A stretch of 64,000 bases of DNA from Limnobacter litoralis. GTDB taxonomy: Bacteria > Pseudomonadota > Gammaproteobacteria > Burkholderiales > Burkholderiaceae_B. Positions 24,939-36,555 of this stretch are shown piece by piece. The stretch covers positions 372,001-436,000 of the forward strand of contig NZ_BSOJ01000006.1 in the NCBI RefSeq assembly GCF_030160455.1, written 5' to 3'. Under the pieces are notes generated by a model. The model was not told the origin of the DNA and ran no database searches. It was given only the letters and a program-made list of their open reading frames with translations. Every line of letters starts with the position of its first letter. Position 1 is the stretch's first letter. The position numbers and the translations under genes were made by a program.

Positions 24939-24972
24939 GTTCACATCAGTGAACTGAAGCGGTTCCATCCGC
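24939..24972 (+). promoter_or_regulatory. Two small hairpins in the rpsK-rpsD spacer
   Basis: GTTCAC (24939-24944)/GTGAAC (24949-24954), with an ATCA loop, is followed by GCGG (24959-24962)/CCGC (24969-24972), ending 19 nt before the rpsD start. In E. coli S4 represses the alpha operon through a structured leader; a role for these small stems is only a possibility. Confidence 0.35.
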
Positions 24973-24991
24973 GTAATGAAAGAGGTTTCAA

Positions 24992-25615
24992 GTGGCTAGA
25001 TATATTGGTCCAAAATGTAAGTTGTCCCGCCGTGAAGGGACAGATCTGGGTTTGAAGAGCACACGTCGTAGTCTTGACTCCAAGTGCAAGCTCGATTCCA
25101 AGCCAGGTCAGCACGGTCGCACCTCTGGTGCGCGCACATCCGACTACGGCCTTCAACTGCGTGAAAAGCAGAAGGTTAAGCGCATGTACGGTGTGTTGGA
25201 AAAGCAGTTCCGCCGCTACTTTGCCGAGGCTTCACGCCGCAAGGGCAATACTGGTGAAACATTGCTTCAGTTGCTCGAGTCCCGTTTGGACAACGTGGTG
25301 TTCCGCATGGGCTACGGTGCGACTCGCTCTGAAGCACGCCAATTGGTCAGCCACAAGGCGATCACTGTGAATGGACAGGTTGTGAACATCCCTTCCTACT
25401 CAGTAAAGCCCAATGACGTCGTGAGTGTTCGCGAAAAAGCCAAGAAGCAGGCGCGCATCCAAGAGTCACTGTCTCTGGCTGAACAGAGCGGTTTCCCTTC
25501 ATGGGTTTCTGTTGACGCGAAGAAGCTGGAAGGCTCATTCAAGAGCGTTCCTGATCGTGCTGATTTGTCTCAGGAAATCAACGAAAGCTTGATCGTCGAA
25601 TTGTATTCACGCTAA
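24992..25615 (+). CDS. rpsD: 30S ribosomal protein S4
   Basis: S4 starts assembly of the 30S 5' domain, affects accuracy, and in E. coli is the repressor of the alpha operon. The 207-aa product uses a GTG start after AGAGG. It begins [19 protein letters not shown] and carries the S4 RNA-binding domain near residues 95-150 ([20 protein letters not shown]). It is not the four-cysteine zinc form. Confidence 0.96.
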   Translation: MARYIGPKCKLSRREGTDLGLKSTRRSLDSKCKLDSKPGQHGRTSGARTSDYGLQLREKQKVKRMYGVLEKQFRRYFAEASRRKGNTGETLLQLLESRLDNVVFRMGYGATRSEARQLVSHKAITVNGQVVNIPSYSVKPNDVVSVREKAKKQARIQESLSLAEQSGFPSWVSVDAKKLEGSFKSVPDRADLSQEINESLIVELYSR

Positions 25616-25682
25616 TCAGATTTTTAATGGTCCAACCAGCCTTATCGGTGTAACGAGCCGAGGGTATTGATGAGGATGTTTG

Positions 25683-26663
25683 ATGTTTAATGCCAGCTTG
25701 TTAAAGCCCAGGATTGTTGAAGTTGAAACCACAGGTCCTGGCAGTGCCAAGGTCGTGATGGAGCCGTTTGAGCGTGGTTATGGCCACACTCTCGGCAACG
25801 CACTGCGTCGTGTGTTGCTCTCTTCAATGATCGGTTACGCGCCCACTGAGGTGTCAATTGCGGGTGTGGTGCACGAGTATTCCACGCTGGACGGCGTGCA
25901 GGAAGATGTAGTCGATTTGCTGTTGAACCTGAAAGGGATCGTTTTCAAACTGGAATCACGGGACGTTGTCACTGTGACTCTGAAAAAGGAAACTGAGGGT
26001 GTTGTCACCGCTGGTGACATTGAGCTACCGCACGACGTCGAGATTATTAATCCCGATCACGTGATTGCTCATTTGTCCCAAGGCGGCAAGCTTGATATGC
26101 AGATCAAGGTTGAGAAAGGTCGGGGTTATGTGCCGGGTTCCGTTCGTCGTTTCCCAGACGAGCCAAGCAAGGCAATCGGTCGCATCGTGTTGGACGCCTC
26201 TTTTAGTCCGGTCAAGCGCGTGTCTTATCTGGTGGAAAGTGCCCGGGTTGAGCAACGCACCGATCTGGATCGTCTGGTGATGTCGATTCAAACCAACGGC
26301 GTACTGTCTCCTGAAGAGTCGATTCGCCATGCAGCCCGTATTCTGGTGGAGCAGCTGTCTGTGTTTGCTGCCCTTGAGAATACTGCAGAGCCAGAGGTGG
26401 CAACACGTGCACCTCAGGTTGATCCGATCCTGTTGCGTCCTGTGGATGATCTGGAATTGACAGTGCGTTCTGCGAACTGCTTGAAGGCTGAGAACATTTA
26501 TTACATCGGCGATTTGATTCAGCGCACCGAAAATGAGTTGCTCAAGACTCCAAACCTGGGTCGCAAGTCATTGAATGAAATCAAAGAGGTGTTGGCTGCA
26601 CGCGGTCTGACACTCGGTATGAAACTAGAAAACTGGCCGCCCGCTGGTTTGGACAAGCCTTGA
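25683..26663 (+). CDS. rpoA: DNA-directed RNA polymerase alpha subunit
   Basis: RpoA dimerises to assemble the polymerase, and its C-terminal domain binds UP elements and activators. The ATG at 25683 (GAGGA upstream) gives 326 aa; a TTG one codon earlier is rejected. The N-terminal domain contains [20 protein letters not shown]. The C-terminal domain (about 240-320) carries [20 protein letters not shown], with the DNA-binding Arg and Asn, and the [17 protein letters not shown] helix. Confidence 0.98.
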   Translation: MFNASLLKPRIVEVETTGPGSAKVVMEPFERGYGHTLGNALRRVLLSSMIGYAPTEVSIAGVVHEYSTLDGVQEDVVDLLLNLKGIVFKLESRDVVTVTLKKETEGVVTAGDIELPHDVEIINPDHVIAHLSQGGKLDMQIKVEKGRGYVPGSVRRFPDEPSKAIGRIVLDASFSPVKRVSYLVESARVEQRTDLDRLVMSIQTNGVLSPEESIRHAARILVEQLSVFAALENTAEPEVATRAPQVDPILLRPVDDLELTVRSANCLKAENIYYIGDLIQRTENELLKTPNLGRKSLNEIKEVLAARGLTLGMKLENWPPAGLDKP

Positions 26664-26695
26664 GCTTGCCTTTGATAGATTGAAGGAATAGAGAA

Positions 26696-27091
26696 ATGCG
26701 TCACCGTCACGGATTACGTAAACTAAATCGTACAAGCAGCCATCGTTTGGCCATGTTCAGAAACCTGACCAACGCCTTGCTGCGTCACGAAGTCATTAAA
26801 ACCACGCTCCCCAAGGCCAAAGAGTTGAGAAAGGTTGCTGAGCCTATCCTGACCTTGGGCAAGAAGCCTACTTTGGCCAACAAGCGCCTTGCATTCGATC
26901 GTCTGCGTGATCGTGACATGGTGGTTAAGCTGTTCAATGAGCTTGGCCCACGTTACGCAACCCGTCCTGGTGGCTACATGCGTGTTCTGAAGTTTGGCTT
27001 CCGCAAGGGTGACAATGCGCCTATGGCTCTTGTTGAGCTTGTTGACCGTCCAGAAGGTGGCGAAGTCGTAGAAGCTTCCGAAGAGGTTTAA
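26696..27091 (+). CDS. rplQ: 50S ribosomal protein L17
   Basis: L17 sits near the tunnel exit. The 131-aa product starts [17 protein letters not shown] and shows the conserved [21 protein letters not shown] stretch, with an acidic tail. It ends the alpha cluster and is followed by a strong terminator. Confidence 0.96.
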   Translation: MRHRHGLRKLNRTSSHRLAMFRNLTNALLRHEVIKTTLPKAKELRKVAEPILTLGKKPTLANKRLAFDRLRDRDMVVKLFNELGPRYATRPGGYMRVLKFGFRKGDNAPMALVELVDRPEGGEVVEASEEV

Positions 27092-27160
27092 ATTCGGATT
27101 GCCCGTGTTTGATTGCCGTTCAGTGACAATCTGACGTAGGCTTCGCGAAAGCATTCAATC

Positions 27161-27198
27161 AGCCGTGTTGACTTCAGGTCAGCGCGGCTTTTTGTTTT
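27161..27198 (+). terminator. Rho-independent terminator of the ribosomal protein cluster
   Basis: AGCCGTGTTGAC (27161-27172) pairs along 12 bp with GTCAGCGCGGCT (27178-27189), with two G-U pairs and a TTCAG loop, followed by TTTTTGTTTT. This is the strongest stop in the first 27 kb and closes the alpha operon before an unrelated ABC gene. Confidence 0.9.
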
Positions 27199-27259
27199 GG
27201 GCTGTATGATGAGCTCGGTCGGCCATTTTGGTTGTAGGTATTTTGGATAGGTAGATATC

Positions 27260-28177
27260 TTGGATGTACTCAGTTTCACTTCTGTTTCCAAGCGTTTTGG
27301 TGATCGTGAAGTATTGAAGGACATTTCCCTGCGTTTGCAAGAAGGTGAATGCATTGCCTTGTTGGGCCCCAATGGCGCTGGAAAATCCACCATCATTCAA
27401 CTGGCCTTGGGGCTCATGACCCCAAGCAGCGGCGAGGTGCATTTGCTGGCCTCCCGCGATCAGTCTGACGCCCATCTGGCTCGCTATGAAGTCGGTGTAG
27501 TGCCCCAGTATGATGCCCTTGATCCCGATTTTACGGTTGAGGAAAACCTGCGGGTTTTCGGCACGTATTTTGGCGTTGGCAAGCCGCAACTCGCAGAGCG
27601 CACTGAGGAGCTGCTCGACTTTGCCGCGCTCAAGTCGAGACGTGCCGAGGGCGTTAGCGTGCTCTCGGGGGGCATGAGGCGTCGACTGACTTTGGCACGT
27701 GCCTTGATCAACACACCCAGGTTGTTGTTTCTTGATGAGCCGACCACTGCGCTTGATCCACAGGCCAAGCATTTGATGTGGGAGCGGTTAATCCAGCTCA
27801 AGCGTGCAGGCTTGTCGCTTTTCCTGACCACCCATTATATGGATGAAGCACAGCGGCTAGCGGATCGCGTGATTGTGATTGATCGCGGCGTCATTGTGGC
27901 CCAAGGATCCCCCGTGGAGTTGATTGAGCAATTCGTCAAGGGACCTGTGTTGGAGGTTTGGGGAATGAAGGCCCAGCATTGGGTTACTCGCTTGGTCGCT
28001 GCAGAGGAAGCACCGATGCAGCGCGGTGAGACCTTTTACCTGTTTGGTGATCTTGCCAGGCAGTTTCTGGACAAGTTGAATGCGCTGAAACCCGATGGAA
28101 TCGAATACCTTTTCCGTCCAAGTAACCTTGAGGACGTGTTTTTTCATTTGACCGGACGAGATTTGCGCGATGACTAA
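27260..28177 (+). CDS. ABC transporter ATP-binding protein, NodI/DrrA-like
   Basis: An ABC-2 type export ATPase. Walker A is GPNGAGKST (residues 36-44), the signature LSGGM is 135-139 and Walker B LLFLDEP is 155-161; a C-terminal extension to 305 aa is typical of the NodI/DrrA branch. The start is TTG at 27260, as the only in-frame choice after the TAG at 27248, and the nearby ATG is out of frame. It overlaps its permease by 8 nt. The substrate is unknown; NodI relatives export lipo-oligosaccharides, but many betaproteobacteria carry such a pair without nodulation genes. Confidence 0.9.
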   Translation: MDVLSFTSVSKRFGDREVLKDISLRLQEGECIALLGPNGAGKSTIIQLALGLMTPSSGEVHLLASRDQSDAHLARYEVGVVPQYDALDPDFTVEENLRVFGTYFGVGKPQLAERTEELLDFAALKSRRAEGVSVLSGGMRRRLTLARALINTPRLLFLDEPTTALDPQAKHLMWERLIQLKRAGLSLFLTTHYMDEAQRLADRVIVIDRGVIVAQGSPVELIEQFVKGPVLEVWGMKAQHWVTRLVAAEEAPMQRGETFYLFGDLARQFLDKLNALKPDGIEYLFRPSNLEDVFFHLTGRDLRDD

Positions 28178-28934
28178 TTGGTTCGCTGTGTACAGGGTGT
28201 GGGCCAGAAATTCACTGGTCTGGCGGAAATTGGCAGTCCCCTCGTTGCTGGGCAATGTGATTGATCCTGTGATGGCCTTGCTGGCTTTTGGGTTGGGTCT
28301 TGGCTCGATGTTGCCCAGAGTAGGGGGGCTTCCCTATTTGCATTACCTTGCTGTGGGTGCATTGGGTGTCAGTGCCATGAATGCCGCAACGTTTGAGGCA
28401 CTTTACTCGGCGTTTTCACGAATGCACGTTCAAAAGACCTGGAATGGCATCATGAACACACCGGTCCGACTTCATGAAGTGGTGTTGGGTGAATGGGCTT
28501 GGGCAGCCACCAAAAGCGCCATCAGCACCGGTTTGATGTTGTTGGTGGTTGCCGTGTTGGGGGTTGGGACACCATCCTTCTGGTTGATGGCTTGGCCGTT
28601 CCTCATCGTGGCAGGAGCGATGTTTTCGGCCCTGGCTTTGTGTGTCAATGCCAAGGCGCCGGGATATGATTTTTTCATGTTCTATTTCACGCTGGTGGTG
28701 ACGCCGATGACCTTTCTGTCGGGCGCATTCTTCCCGAGGGACCGCTTGCCCGATTGGTTACATGCCGTGGCGGAGGTTCTACCCTTGTCATTTGTGGTGG
28801 ATGCACTGCGCGCCGTTTATCAGGGGCAATGGCTTTATGGTGTGTCGATGTTGTTTTGGGTTTTTGCATACATGGTCGCTGGCTTGGCTCTGGCCGTATA
28901 TCTAACCCGAAAGCGGTTTGTGAAATTGGGGTAA
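28170..28934 (+). CDS. ABC-2 type permease, NodJ-like
   Basis: The 254-aa membrane partner of the preceding ATPase. About six hydrophobic segments are visible (for example around residues 30-50, 60-75, 110-135, 145-165, 175-190 and 230-248), with the ABC-2 signature MTFLSGAFFPRDRLPDWLHAV near residues 175-198. The overlap with the ATPase gene shows a two-gene transporter. The gene ends 4 nt before dsbD, so cotranscription is likely. The exported substrate cannot be read from sequence. Confidence 0.88.
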   Translation: MTNWFAVYRVWARNSLVWRKLAVPSLLGNVIDPVMALLAFGLGLGSMLPRVGGLPYLHYLAVGALGVSAMNAATFEALYSAFSRMHVQKTWNGIMNTPVRLHEVVLGEWAWAATKSAISTGLMLLVVAVLGVGTPSFWLMAWPFLIVAGAMFSALALCVNAKAPGYDFFMFYFTLVVTPMTFLSGAFFPRDRLPDWLHAVAEVLPLSFVVDALRAVYQGQWLYGVSMLFWVFAYMVAGLALAVYLTRKRFVKLG

Positions 28935-28938
28935 GCAG

Positions 28939-30822
28939 ATGGACAGGTTTTGGATCAAAAGCATTTTTGCGGTCGTGTTGGCAGGGACTGCCTGGCTTGC
29001 CCATGCGGAAGATTTCTTGCCGCCAGATCAGGCATTCAAGGTGGAAATCAAGCCACAGGATGCAAGTTGTACGACTGACTGTCTGGCCGATGTCAGCATT
29101 CAGGTGCATGAAGGCTATTACCTGTATCGTGAGCGATTCGCCCTGCAACCTGGCAATGGTGTTGAGGCACTGGAGTTTGTTGGATTGCCCCATGGGCAGG
29201 TGAAGTTTGATAAAAATCTGAATCATGAAATCGAGGCGCTCAGGGGCGAGTTGTCCTTTCAGTTGAAATACAGCCTCGGCAAATCGACGAATCAGCCTGC
29301 CGGGAAGCTGGTGGTGCAAGGCTGTGCCGACGCTGGTTTGTGTTACCCGCCCATGCCAGTTGAGATTCCATTCCGGTCGGCCGGATTGATGGACAAGCTT
29401 TTTCAAAGAGATCGTCCGTCAAGAGATGTATTGCTGGATGGCGCCACTGTCGAAAAATCTCGACCTCAGCCTCTCCCGATAGCCGATTCCGGGTCTGCCA
29501 TTTCCACAGATTCAGCAAGCCAACTGGCAGATCAGCTGGCAACAGAGTCCGCTTGGGTGGTCTTGCTAAGCTTTTTTGGATTGGGACTGTTGCTGGCGTT
29601 TACGCCCTGCACCTTTCCGATGCTGCCCATCGTGACCAGCCTTGTGTTGGGCGATGCAAAGAGGGCAAGCAGTCGATGGCGGCCAGTCTTGCTGGCGCTG
29701 GTCTATGTGTTGGGCATGGCCCTCACTTATTCAGTGTTGGGGGTAGTGGCCGGATTGTCGGGTGAAAGCCTGGTTGTAGCCCTGCAAACACCAGCGGTGC
29801 TCTGGAGCTTTGGCGCATTGTTGGCCGCCTTGGGCGTGGCGATGTTGGCTGGTTATTCCATACAGATTCCCGCGAGTTTGCAGACCTGGTTGCAGAACAA
29901 GACTGGAGCACTCAAGGGTGGCTCGTTCGCCCCCGTGTTGTTGATGGGAGTGCTGTCTGCCTTGTTGTTGGGCCCCTGTGTGGCACCCCCGTTGGCAGGT
30001 GCGTTGCTGTTTATTGGCAAGTCCGGGAATGCGTTGTTAGGCGGTGCGGCGCTGTTTTTGCTGGCTTTGGGGATGGGGCTACCCATGGTTCTTGTGGCCG
30101 CAGGCGCAGGCAGCGCATTGCCGAAAGCAGGTCAATGGATGAACGTCATTTCGGTAACCTTTGGCTTCTTGCTAATCGGCGTGGCCTTGTGGACTGTGAC
30201 CCCTGTGGCTTCCACTCAGTGGATGATGCTGGCCTGGTCTGTTCTTGGCTTTGCGGTGGCGTCAGCCTTGTGGGTTGGTTTGCCAAGTACGATTAGTCTA
30301 CAAGCCGGTAGCGCAGTAGTGGCCCGAGCATTGGCGATGCTGGCGGCGGCGGCTGCTGCCATTTATTTGGTGGGTTTTGCTTCCCAGGCCAACAGTTTGC
30401 TCTCGCCTTTGGCTGGGTTGGGGGCGTCCAAGTATGGCCAGTCGGGACCTGCTTCAAGCGGGCATGCCATTGAGTTTCAGCCGATTGAAAGCAGCGCTGT
30501 TGATGCAGCCTTGAAGGCATCCACCAAACCTGTGGTTTTGGATTTTTACGCCGAATGGTGTGTGAGTTGCAAGGAGTTTGAGTTGTTCACGTTGACCGAC
30601 CCCAGGGTGGCTGCGGGTCTGGAGGGATACGCCAGATACCGCGTCGATGTGACCAAGAACTCAGAGGCCGACAAGGCGTTGATGAAGCGGTACTCCTTGT
30701 TTGGACCGCCCGCTTTGCTGTTTTTTGCTCCAGGGCAGGTGGATCCGGTTCATCAGATGATCGGGTTTGAAGACGCCAACAAGTTTTTGAAAACCCTGGG
30801 CGACGTGAAGCAAAAGTTGTAG
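28939..30822 (+). CDS. dsbD: Thiol:disulfide interchange protein DsbD
   Basis: DsbD passes electrons from cytoplasmic thioredoxin across the inner membrane to periplasmic thiol reductants, including those that keep apocytochrome c cysteines reduced. All three redox pairs are present: N-terminal domain C129/C135 (GCADAGLC), membrane core C224 (TPCTFP) and C347 (GPCVAPP), and C-terminal thioredoxin domain C541/C544 (WCVSC). A cleavable signal ends near AHA-ED (residue 23). At 627 aa it is full length. Nearby resB, ccsB and cytochrome c4 fit a role in cytochrome c maturation. It converges with the CorA gene 5 nt away. Confidence 0.96.
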   Translation: MDRFWIKSIFAVVLAGTAWLAHAEDFLPPDQAFKVEIKPQDASCTTDCLADVSIQVHEGYYLYRERFALQPGNGVEALEFVGLPHGQVKFDKNLNHEIEALRGELSFQLKYSLGKSTNQPAGKLVVQGCADAGLCYPPMPVEIPFRSAGLMDKLFQRDRPSRDVLLDGATVEKSRPQPLPIADSGSAISTDSASQLADQLATESAWVVLLSFFGLGLLLAFTPCTFPMLPIVTSLVLGDAKRASSRWRPVLLALVYVLGMALTYSVLGVVAGLSGESLVVALQTPAVLWSFGALLAALGVAMLAGYSIQIPASLQTWLQNKTGALKGGSFAPVLLMGVLSALLLGPCVAPPLAGALLFIGKSGNALLGGAALFLLALGMGLPMVLVAAGAGSALPKAGQWMNVISVTFGFLLIGVALWTVTPVASTQWMMLAWSVLGFAVASALWVGLPSTISLQAGSAVVARALAMLAAAAAAIYLVGFASQANSLLSPLAGLGASKYGQSGPASSGHAIEFQPIESSAVDAALKASTKPVVLDFYAEWCVSCKEFELFTLTDPRVAAGLEGYARYRVDVTKNSEADKALMKRYSLFGPPALLFFAPGQVDPVHQMIGFEDANKFLKTLGDVKQKL

Positions 30823-30827
30823 AGCCT

Positions 30828-31880
30828 TTACTTTCGAGTGCCTTTGTTGCGTATACGCCAGATCAGAATGACCAGGCCAAGGCTGGAAGCAACCATCATG
30901 GCACCTGCGATCCAGAATCCATGAGGCGATTTCAGCAATGGCATGTCGTCGAAGTTCATGCCAAAGAGACCTGTGAACAGGGTCAAGGGCATGAATACGG
31001 CGGACAGCAGGGTCAACACGGTGACAATTTCATTGGTCTTGTGCGCAGTTGCCGAAAAGTGCAGCTGGACGGCGGCTTCTGTGCTTTCCCCCAGTCTGCG
31101 AGCGAGGCCCGACACCCTCTCTAGATGCTCCAGTGAGTCTTTCGCCTTCAAAACGATGGTTGAGTCGGATTTGCTTTTCTTGCAGTGGTAGTCGAGCCAG
31201 TCACTCAGGGCGTCTGTTTGGTCTTCTGCCACTGTCTCAAGACGAATCAGTTCGTTTCGGGCAAAAAGAAGAGCCTCCCAGTCTTCGAAGCGCCTGCGTG
31301 TATTCAATAGGTCGCGTTGCCAGCGATCTAGCTTCTCAGAAATTTCAGCACGAATGTCCAGATACCGGTCGATTAATCCGCTGACGGTTTGAATCAGCAT
31401 TTCTTCGGCATTTTTGGGTTGCTTTTTGAATTTTAAAAACTGGTCAGAGACCGCAAACCGGACGCCCTTGGAGGTCTGGATGGTGCCACTTTCAATGAAG
31501 TGGTGCAGCGCCTCAAAGGTTTTGCTGTCTTGAGAGCGATAGGTGACTAGAAGCCGGTCGCTGAGCACAAAGAATGCGGGACGGGTTTTAATGCTCAGTC
31601 GGTTGTTGTCATCGAACAGGGGTTTGGTTGACAGTGACCGAATGATCAGCAGGGTGTAGCCAGGCCCCACGTCGAAATGACTGGGGTGCTGGAGGTTGGC
31701 GAGATCTTCAAGATGAAGCTCGTCGATGCTCAACCCGGACAGCGATTCGACGGCGGGCACCCAGGCAAGATCTTCGTCGAGCGTGCAGTCGAACCAGTAA
31801 AACCCTTGCTCAGGCAGTGCGGTCGGTGCCTGCTGCAGGGCCGTGATTGCGCCGCTTTGCAGGTGGTACCAGAATGCCAT
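30828..31880 (-). CDS. CorA-family divalent cation transporter
   Basis: A 350-aa protein with a large soluble N-terminal funnel domain and two C-terminal membrane helices, the CorA layout. The loop between the helices carries GMN (FGMNFDDMP, near residues 310-318), the CorA selectivity motif for Mg2+ or Co2+; ZntB zinc transporters usually vary here. The ATG has little recognisable ribosome-binding site. It lies just downstream of hemB on the minus strand, 6 nt apart, and may be cotranscribed. The exact ion is not certain. Confidence 0.88.
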   Translation of the reverse strand: MAFWYHLQSGAITALQQAPTALPEQGFYWFDCTLDEDLAWVPAVESLSGLSIDELHLEDLANLQHPSHFDVGPGYTLLIIRSLSTKPLFDDNNRLSIKTRPAFFVLSDRLLVTYRSQDSKTFEALHHFIESGTIQTSKGVRFAVSDQFLKFKKQPKNAEEMLIQTVSGLIDRYLDIRAEISEKLDRWQRDLLNTRRRFEDWEALLFARNELIRLETVAEDQTDALSDWLDYHCKKSKSDSTIVLKAKDSLEHLERVSGLARRLGESTEAAVQLHFSATAHKTNEIVTVLTLLSAVFMPLTLFTGLFGMNFDDMPLLKSPHGFWIAGAMMVASSLGLVILIWRIRNKGTRK

Positions 31881-31886
31881 GCCTAA

Positions 31887-33547
<1,661 letters not shown>

Positions 33548-33584
33548 ACCGGCATTTTAGATGCATATCATGATTTTGCGTGTT

Positions 33585-33590
33585 TATAAT
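33585..33590 (+). promoter_or_regulatory. Perfect -10 hexamer upstream of cytochrome c4
   Basis: TATAAT lies 73 nt before the cytochrome ATG. The -35 position (TGCATA, 33562-33567, 17-nt spacer) matches poorly, so activator help is possible. The 115-bp divergent spacer must also hold the engB promoter, which I cannot place. Confidence 0.4.
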
Positions 33591-33662
33591 CTGAGGTTTG
33601 TAGAATTCTTTGTCAGGTATTTCGTCCGGGTGCGGTTCGCTAACTTTTAAATGGGTTGAACT

Positions 33663-34301
33663 ATGCGACATGTCGTTGCGATTTTTGCGTCGTTGTTTTT
33701 CGTCGGTGCCAGTGCAAATGCTGCGGAATCCGCCGGCATGCCAAAGTATGATGCAGCCAAAGGCAAGACCGTTTTTACTGCGCAGTGCGCAGCGTGCCAC
33801 GGGGCCGATGGCAACAGCGCTTCACCCATGTACCCCAAGTTGGCTGGTCAGCATCCTGAATACCTGTACAAGCAGCTTGCAAACTTCAAGGTTGAGCCAG
33901 GCAAACAAAAACCCCAGCGCGAAAATGCCATCATGAACGGCATGGCTGCGGCGCTGACGGATGAGGACATGCACAACATTGCAGCCTATCTTTCAAGCGT
34001 GGAGATGAAGCCTGATTCAGCCAAGAACAAAGACACGATTGAATTGGGTCAGAGTATCTACAGGGGCGGAATCGCCGAGAAGAAGGTGCCCGCCTGCGCC
34101 AGTTGTCACGGGCCCACTGGTGCCGGTATTCCGTCACAGTATCCGCGCATTGGTGGTCAGTTTGCGCAATACACAGACAGCCAGTTGGTGGCTTTCAGTC
34201 AGGGCACACGTCACAACAATGAAGCCATGTCCATGATCGCGTCCCGTCTGTCCGACAAGGAAATGAAAGCAGTCGCTGATTATGTGGCAGGCCTTCGTTG
34301 A
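33663..34301 (+). CDS. Cytochrome c4, di-haem periplasmic
   Basis: A soluble or peripheral periplasmic electron carrier to terminal oxidases. A signal peptide (MRHVVAIFASLFFVGASANA-AES) precedes two class I haem domains, with CAACH at residues 42-46 and CASCH at 145-149, each with a downstream Met ligand. At 212 aa it is the usual c4 size. A terminator follows, and then resB-ccsB, whose products attach its haem. The neighbouring hemB supplies the haem pathway. Confidence 0.93.
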   Translation: MRHVVAIFASLFFVGASANAAESAGMPKYDAAKGKTVFTAQCAACHGADGNSASPMYPKLAGQHPEYLYKQLANFKVEPGKQKPQRENAIMNGMAAALTDEDMHNIAAYLSSVEMKPDSAKNKDTIELGQSIYRGGIAEKKVPACASCHGPTGAGIPSQYPRIGGQFAQYTDSQLVAFSQGTRHNNEAMSMIASRLSDKEMKAVADYVAGLR

Positions 34302-34324
34302 ACGAATGCGTATAAACAGTGTCG

Positions 34325-34353
34325 AAAAGGGGGCTGATTAGCCCCTTTTTTTT
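34325..34353 (+). terminator. Terminator after cytochrome c4
   Basis: GGGGCT (34330-34335) and AGCCCC (34340-34345) form the stem around a GATT loop, flanked by AAAAG and eight T residues. The run ends right before the GGAGGA ribosome-binding site of resB, so resB is either expressed by read-through or from a promoter I cannot see. Confidence 0.85.
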
Positions 34354-34368
34354 GGAGGAAGACCGGGT

Positions 34369-36555
34369 TTGAGTGCAAGCAACAGTGCCTTGGGTGAGCC
34401 CAGACTAGAGCACCGAAAAAGCCAATCCATGTTGGCCAACTGGATGGAACTTCTGGGTTCCATGCGTTTTGCCATCAGCTTGTTGACTTTGATCTGTGTC
34501 GCATCCGCGATCGGCACCATGGTTCGCCAGAACGAGCCATGGGTGAACTACGTCAATCAATTCGGACCATTCTGGGCCGGGTTTTTTCAGTCTCTGGGGC
34601 TTTTCAAGATCTACAACGCCCCTTGGTTCATCGCGGTCATGGCTTTTCTGGTGACTTCTACTTCTTTGTGTGTGTGGAGAAACGCACCGAAGATGATTCG
34701 GGAAATGCGTGTTTATCGCGAAAACATCCGGGAAGGCAGTCTGAATGCTTTTGCACACCGTTGGCAGGGGACGTTTTCCCAATCGCCCGGTACTTTGCCT
34801 GACACAATCACTGAATGGCTGAAGTTCAAGGGTTATCGTGTCCGATTGTCCAAGAGGGATGGCGGCACCATGGTGGCTGCCAAGGCTGGCAGCCTGAATC
34901 GACTCGGTTATGTGTTTACGCACGTGGCCATCATCGTGATTTGCATTGGCGGCTTGCTGGACAGTGGTGTCCCCCTGAAAGTGGCCATCTGGGCGCTGGA
35001 TAAGAAGCCGGTTCAGGGTGGTTTCATTTCTAACCAGATTCCGCAAGAAAGCAGGTTGGGTGTGTCAAATCCAAGTTACCGGGCCAACTTGCTGCTGCCG
35101 GAGGGCCAGAGCAGCCGAGTGGCTGTGTTGAACACGGACAATGGTTTGTTGATTCAGGATTTGCCCTTCTCGCTGACGCTTAAAAAGTTCAGGATTGATT
35201 TTTACAGCACTGGCATGCCGCGCCTGTTTGCCAGCGATGTTGAGGTGTTTGATCCTGAACGCAACAAGCGCTTTGATGCGACCATTGAGGTTAACAAGCC
35301 GCTTGTTTATCGCGGAGTCACCATCTATCAGTCCAGCTTTGACGATGGTGGCACGCAGGTCAAGCTGAATGCCATTCCACTGAGCGGAACCGGCACGACC
35401 GCCGGGTCTTTAAACGGTGTGATTGGCGACACGCTGCCTCTGAAGGGGTTCGATGACCGGTACTCGCTGGAATTGACGGGCTTTAAATCCATTAACGTGG
35501 AGTCGATGCCGGTCAACAATAGCGACAAGGAAGCAAGTGCGAAGGACGGGGGGAACCCGGCCCCGGTGGCCTTGTCTGATGACATGAAGGCGTTTGAAAA
35601 AAACCTGGCCAGTGTGGTTGGCCCGGGGGTTAAGCGCGATCAGAAAAATCGGTTCACGAACATCGGGCCCAGTGTGACTTACAAACTGCGGGACAAGGCG
35701 GGTCAGGCCAAAGAGTTCAAGACTTACATGCTGCCGGTCTCCCTGGATGGTGCCCAGTATTACTTGGCGGGAATGCGTGACACGCCCGCTGACAACTTTC
35801 AATACTTGCGCATTCCTGTGGATGAAGATGGTCAAATCACCGGATTCATGCGATTGCGGGCAGCGTTGCAAGACCCTGCTTTGCGGCGTCAGGCCGCCGA
35901 GCGTTTTGCGGCACAGGCCTTTGGACAGAAGGGCGATTCGCCAGATTTGCGGGCGAAAGTTGCCGACAGTGCGAGCAAGGCATTGGACCGATTTGCAGGC
36001 GTGGATGGTCAGCCTGGTGGTCTGGCCGCCATTGCCAGCTTCATTGACAAAACGGTGCCTGAGAAGGATCGGGAAACCGCTGGCAGCGTGTTGATTCGCC
36101 TGATTCAGGGTTCCATGTGGGAGTTGTACCAGATTTCCCGCGAGAAAGCGGGATTGCCGGATGTGGCAGCCAATGCCTTTGAGGGGCGCTTTGTGCAGGA
36201 TGCGCAATTGGGTTTGTCGGACATCGCATTTTTCGGTGCACCTGTTTTGCTCGAAATGGATCAGTTCAACGAAGTGAAGGCCAGTGTATTTCAGGTGGCC
36301 AAAGCACCCGGTCAATGGGTGGTGTACGCTGGCTGTTTGCTGCTGGTGATTGGGGTCTTTTCGATGTTTTACATTCGTGAGCGCCGTTTGTTTTTCTGGG
36401 TGACACCAGAGGGGCAGGGGTCTAAAGTATGGATGGGAATGTCGACGACGCGAAAGACCATGGATTTTGAAAATGAATATCAGCGCATTGTCAAAGAGCT
36501 CGACGAACGAGCCGACGGCGTGGATGAAGGGAAGTCTGGAGGCAAGCAGGAATGA
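34369..36555 (+). CDS. resB: Cytochrome c biogenesis protein ResB (System II)
   Basis: ResB/Ccs1 forms, with CcsA/CcsB, the System II haem exporter and haem lyase in the inner membrane. The 728-aa protein has N-terminal hydrophobic segments (near 30-50, 75-100 and 180-200), a large periplasmic domain and a last membrane helix near residue 650. A TTG at 34369 is chosen because GGAGGA lies 9 nt upstream; an in-frame ATG at residue 21 has no such site. It overlaps ccsB by ATGA. Confidence 0.93.
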   Translation: MSASNSALGEPRLEHRKSQSMLANWMELLGSMRFAISLLTLICVASAIGTMVRQNEPWVNYVNQFGPFWAGFFQSLGLFKIYNAPWFIAVMAFLVTSTSLCVWRNAPKMIREMRVYRENIREGSLNAFAHRWQGTFSQSPGTLPDTITEWLKFKGYRVRLSKRDGGTMVAAKAGSLNRLGYVFTHVAIIVICIGGLLDSGVPLKVAIWALDKKPVQGGFISNQIPQESRLGVSNPSYRANLLLPEGQSSRVAVLNTDNGLLIQDLPFSLTLKKFRIDFYSTGMPRLFASDVEVFDPERNKRFDATIEVNKPLVYRGVTIYQSSFDDGGTQVKLNAIPLSGTGTTAGSLNGVIGDTLPLKGFDDRYSLELTGFKSINVESMPVNNSDKEASAKDGGNPAPVALSDDMKAFEKNLASVVGPGVKRDQKNRFTNIGPSVTYKLRDKAGQAKEFKTYMLPVSLDGAQYYLAGMRDTPADNFQYLRIPVDEDGQITGFMRLRAALQDPALRRQAAERFAAQAFGQKGDSPDLRAKVADSASKALDRFAGVDGQPGGLAAIASFIDKTVPEKDRETAGSVLIRLIQGSMWELYQISREKAGLPDVAANAFEGRFVQDAQLGLSDIAFFGAPVLLEMDQFNEVKASVFQVAKAPGQWVVYAGCLLLVIGVFSMFYIRERRLFFWVTPEGQGSKVWMGMSTTRKTMDFENEYQRIVKELDERADGVDEGKSGGKQE

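Noticed and set aside
27260-28934. Nodulation nodIJ genes
   Set aside because: The ABC pair resembles NodI/NodJ, but no nodulation genes are near, and generic betaproteobacterial exporters of this type are common.
28687-29406. 239-codon minus-strand frame across the permease-dsbD junction
   Set aside because: It would overlap two convincing genes and shows no domain.
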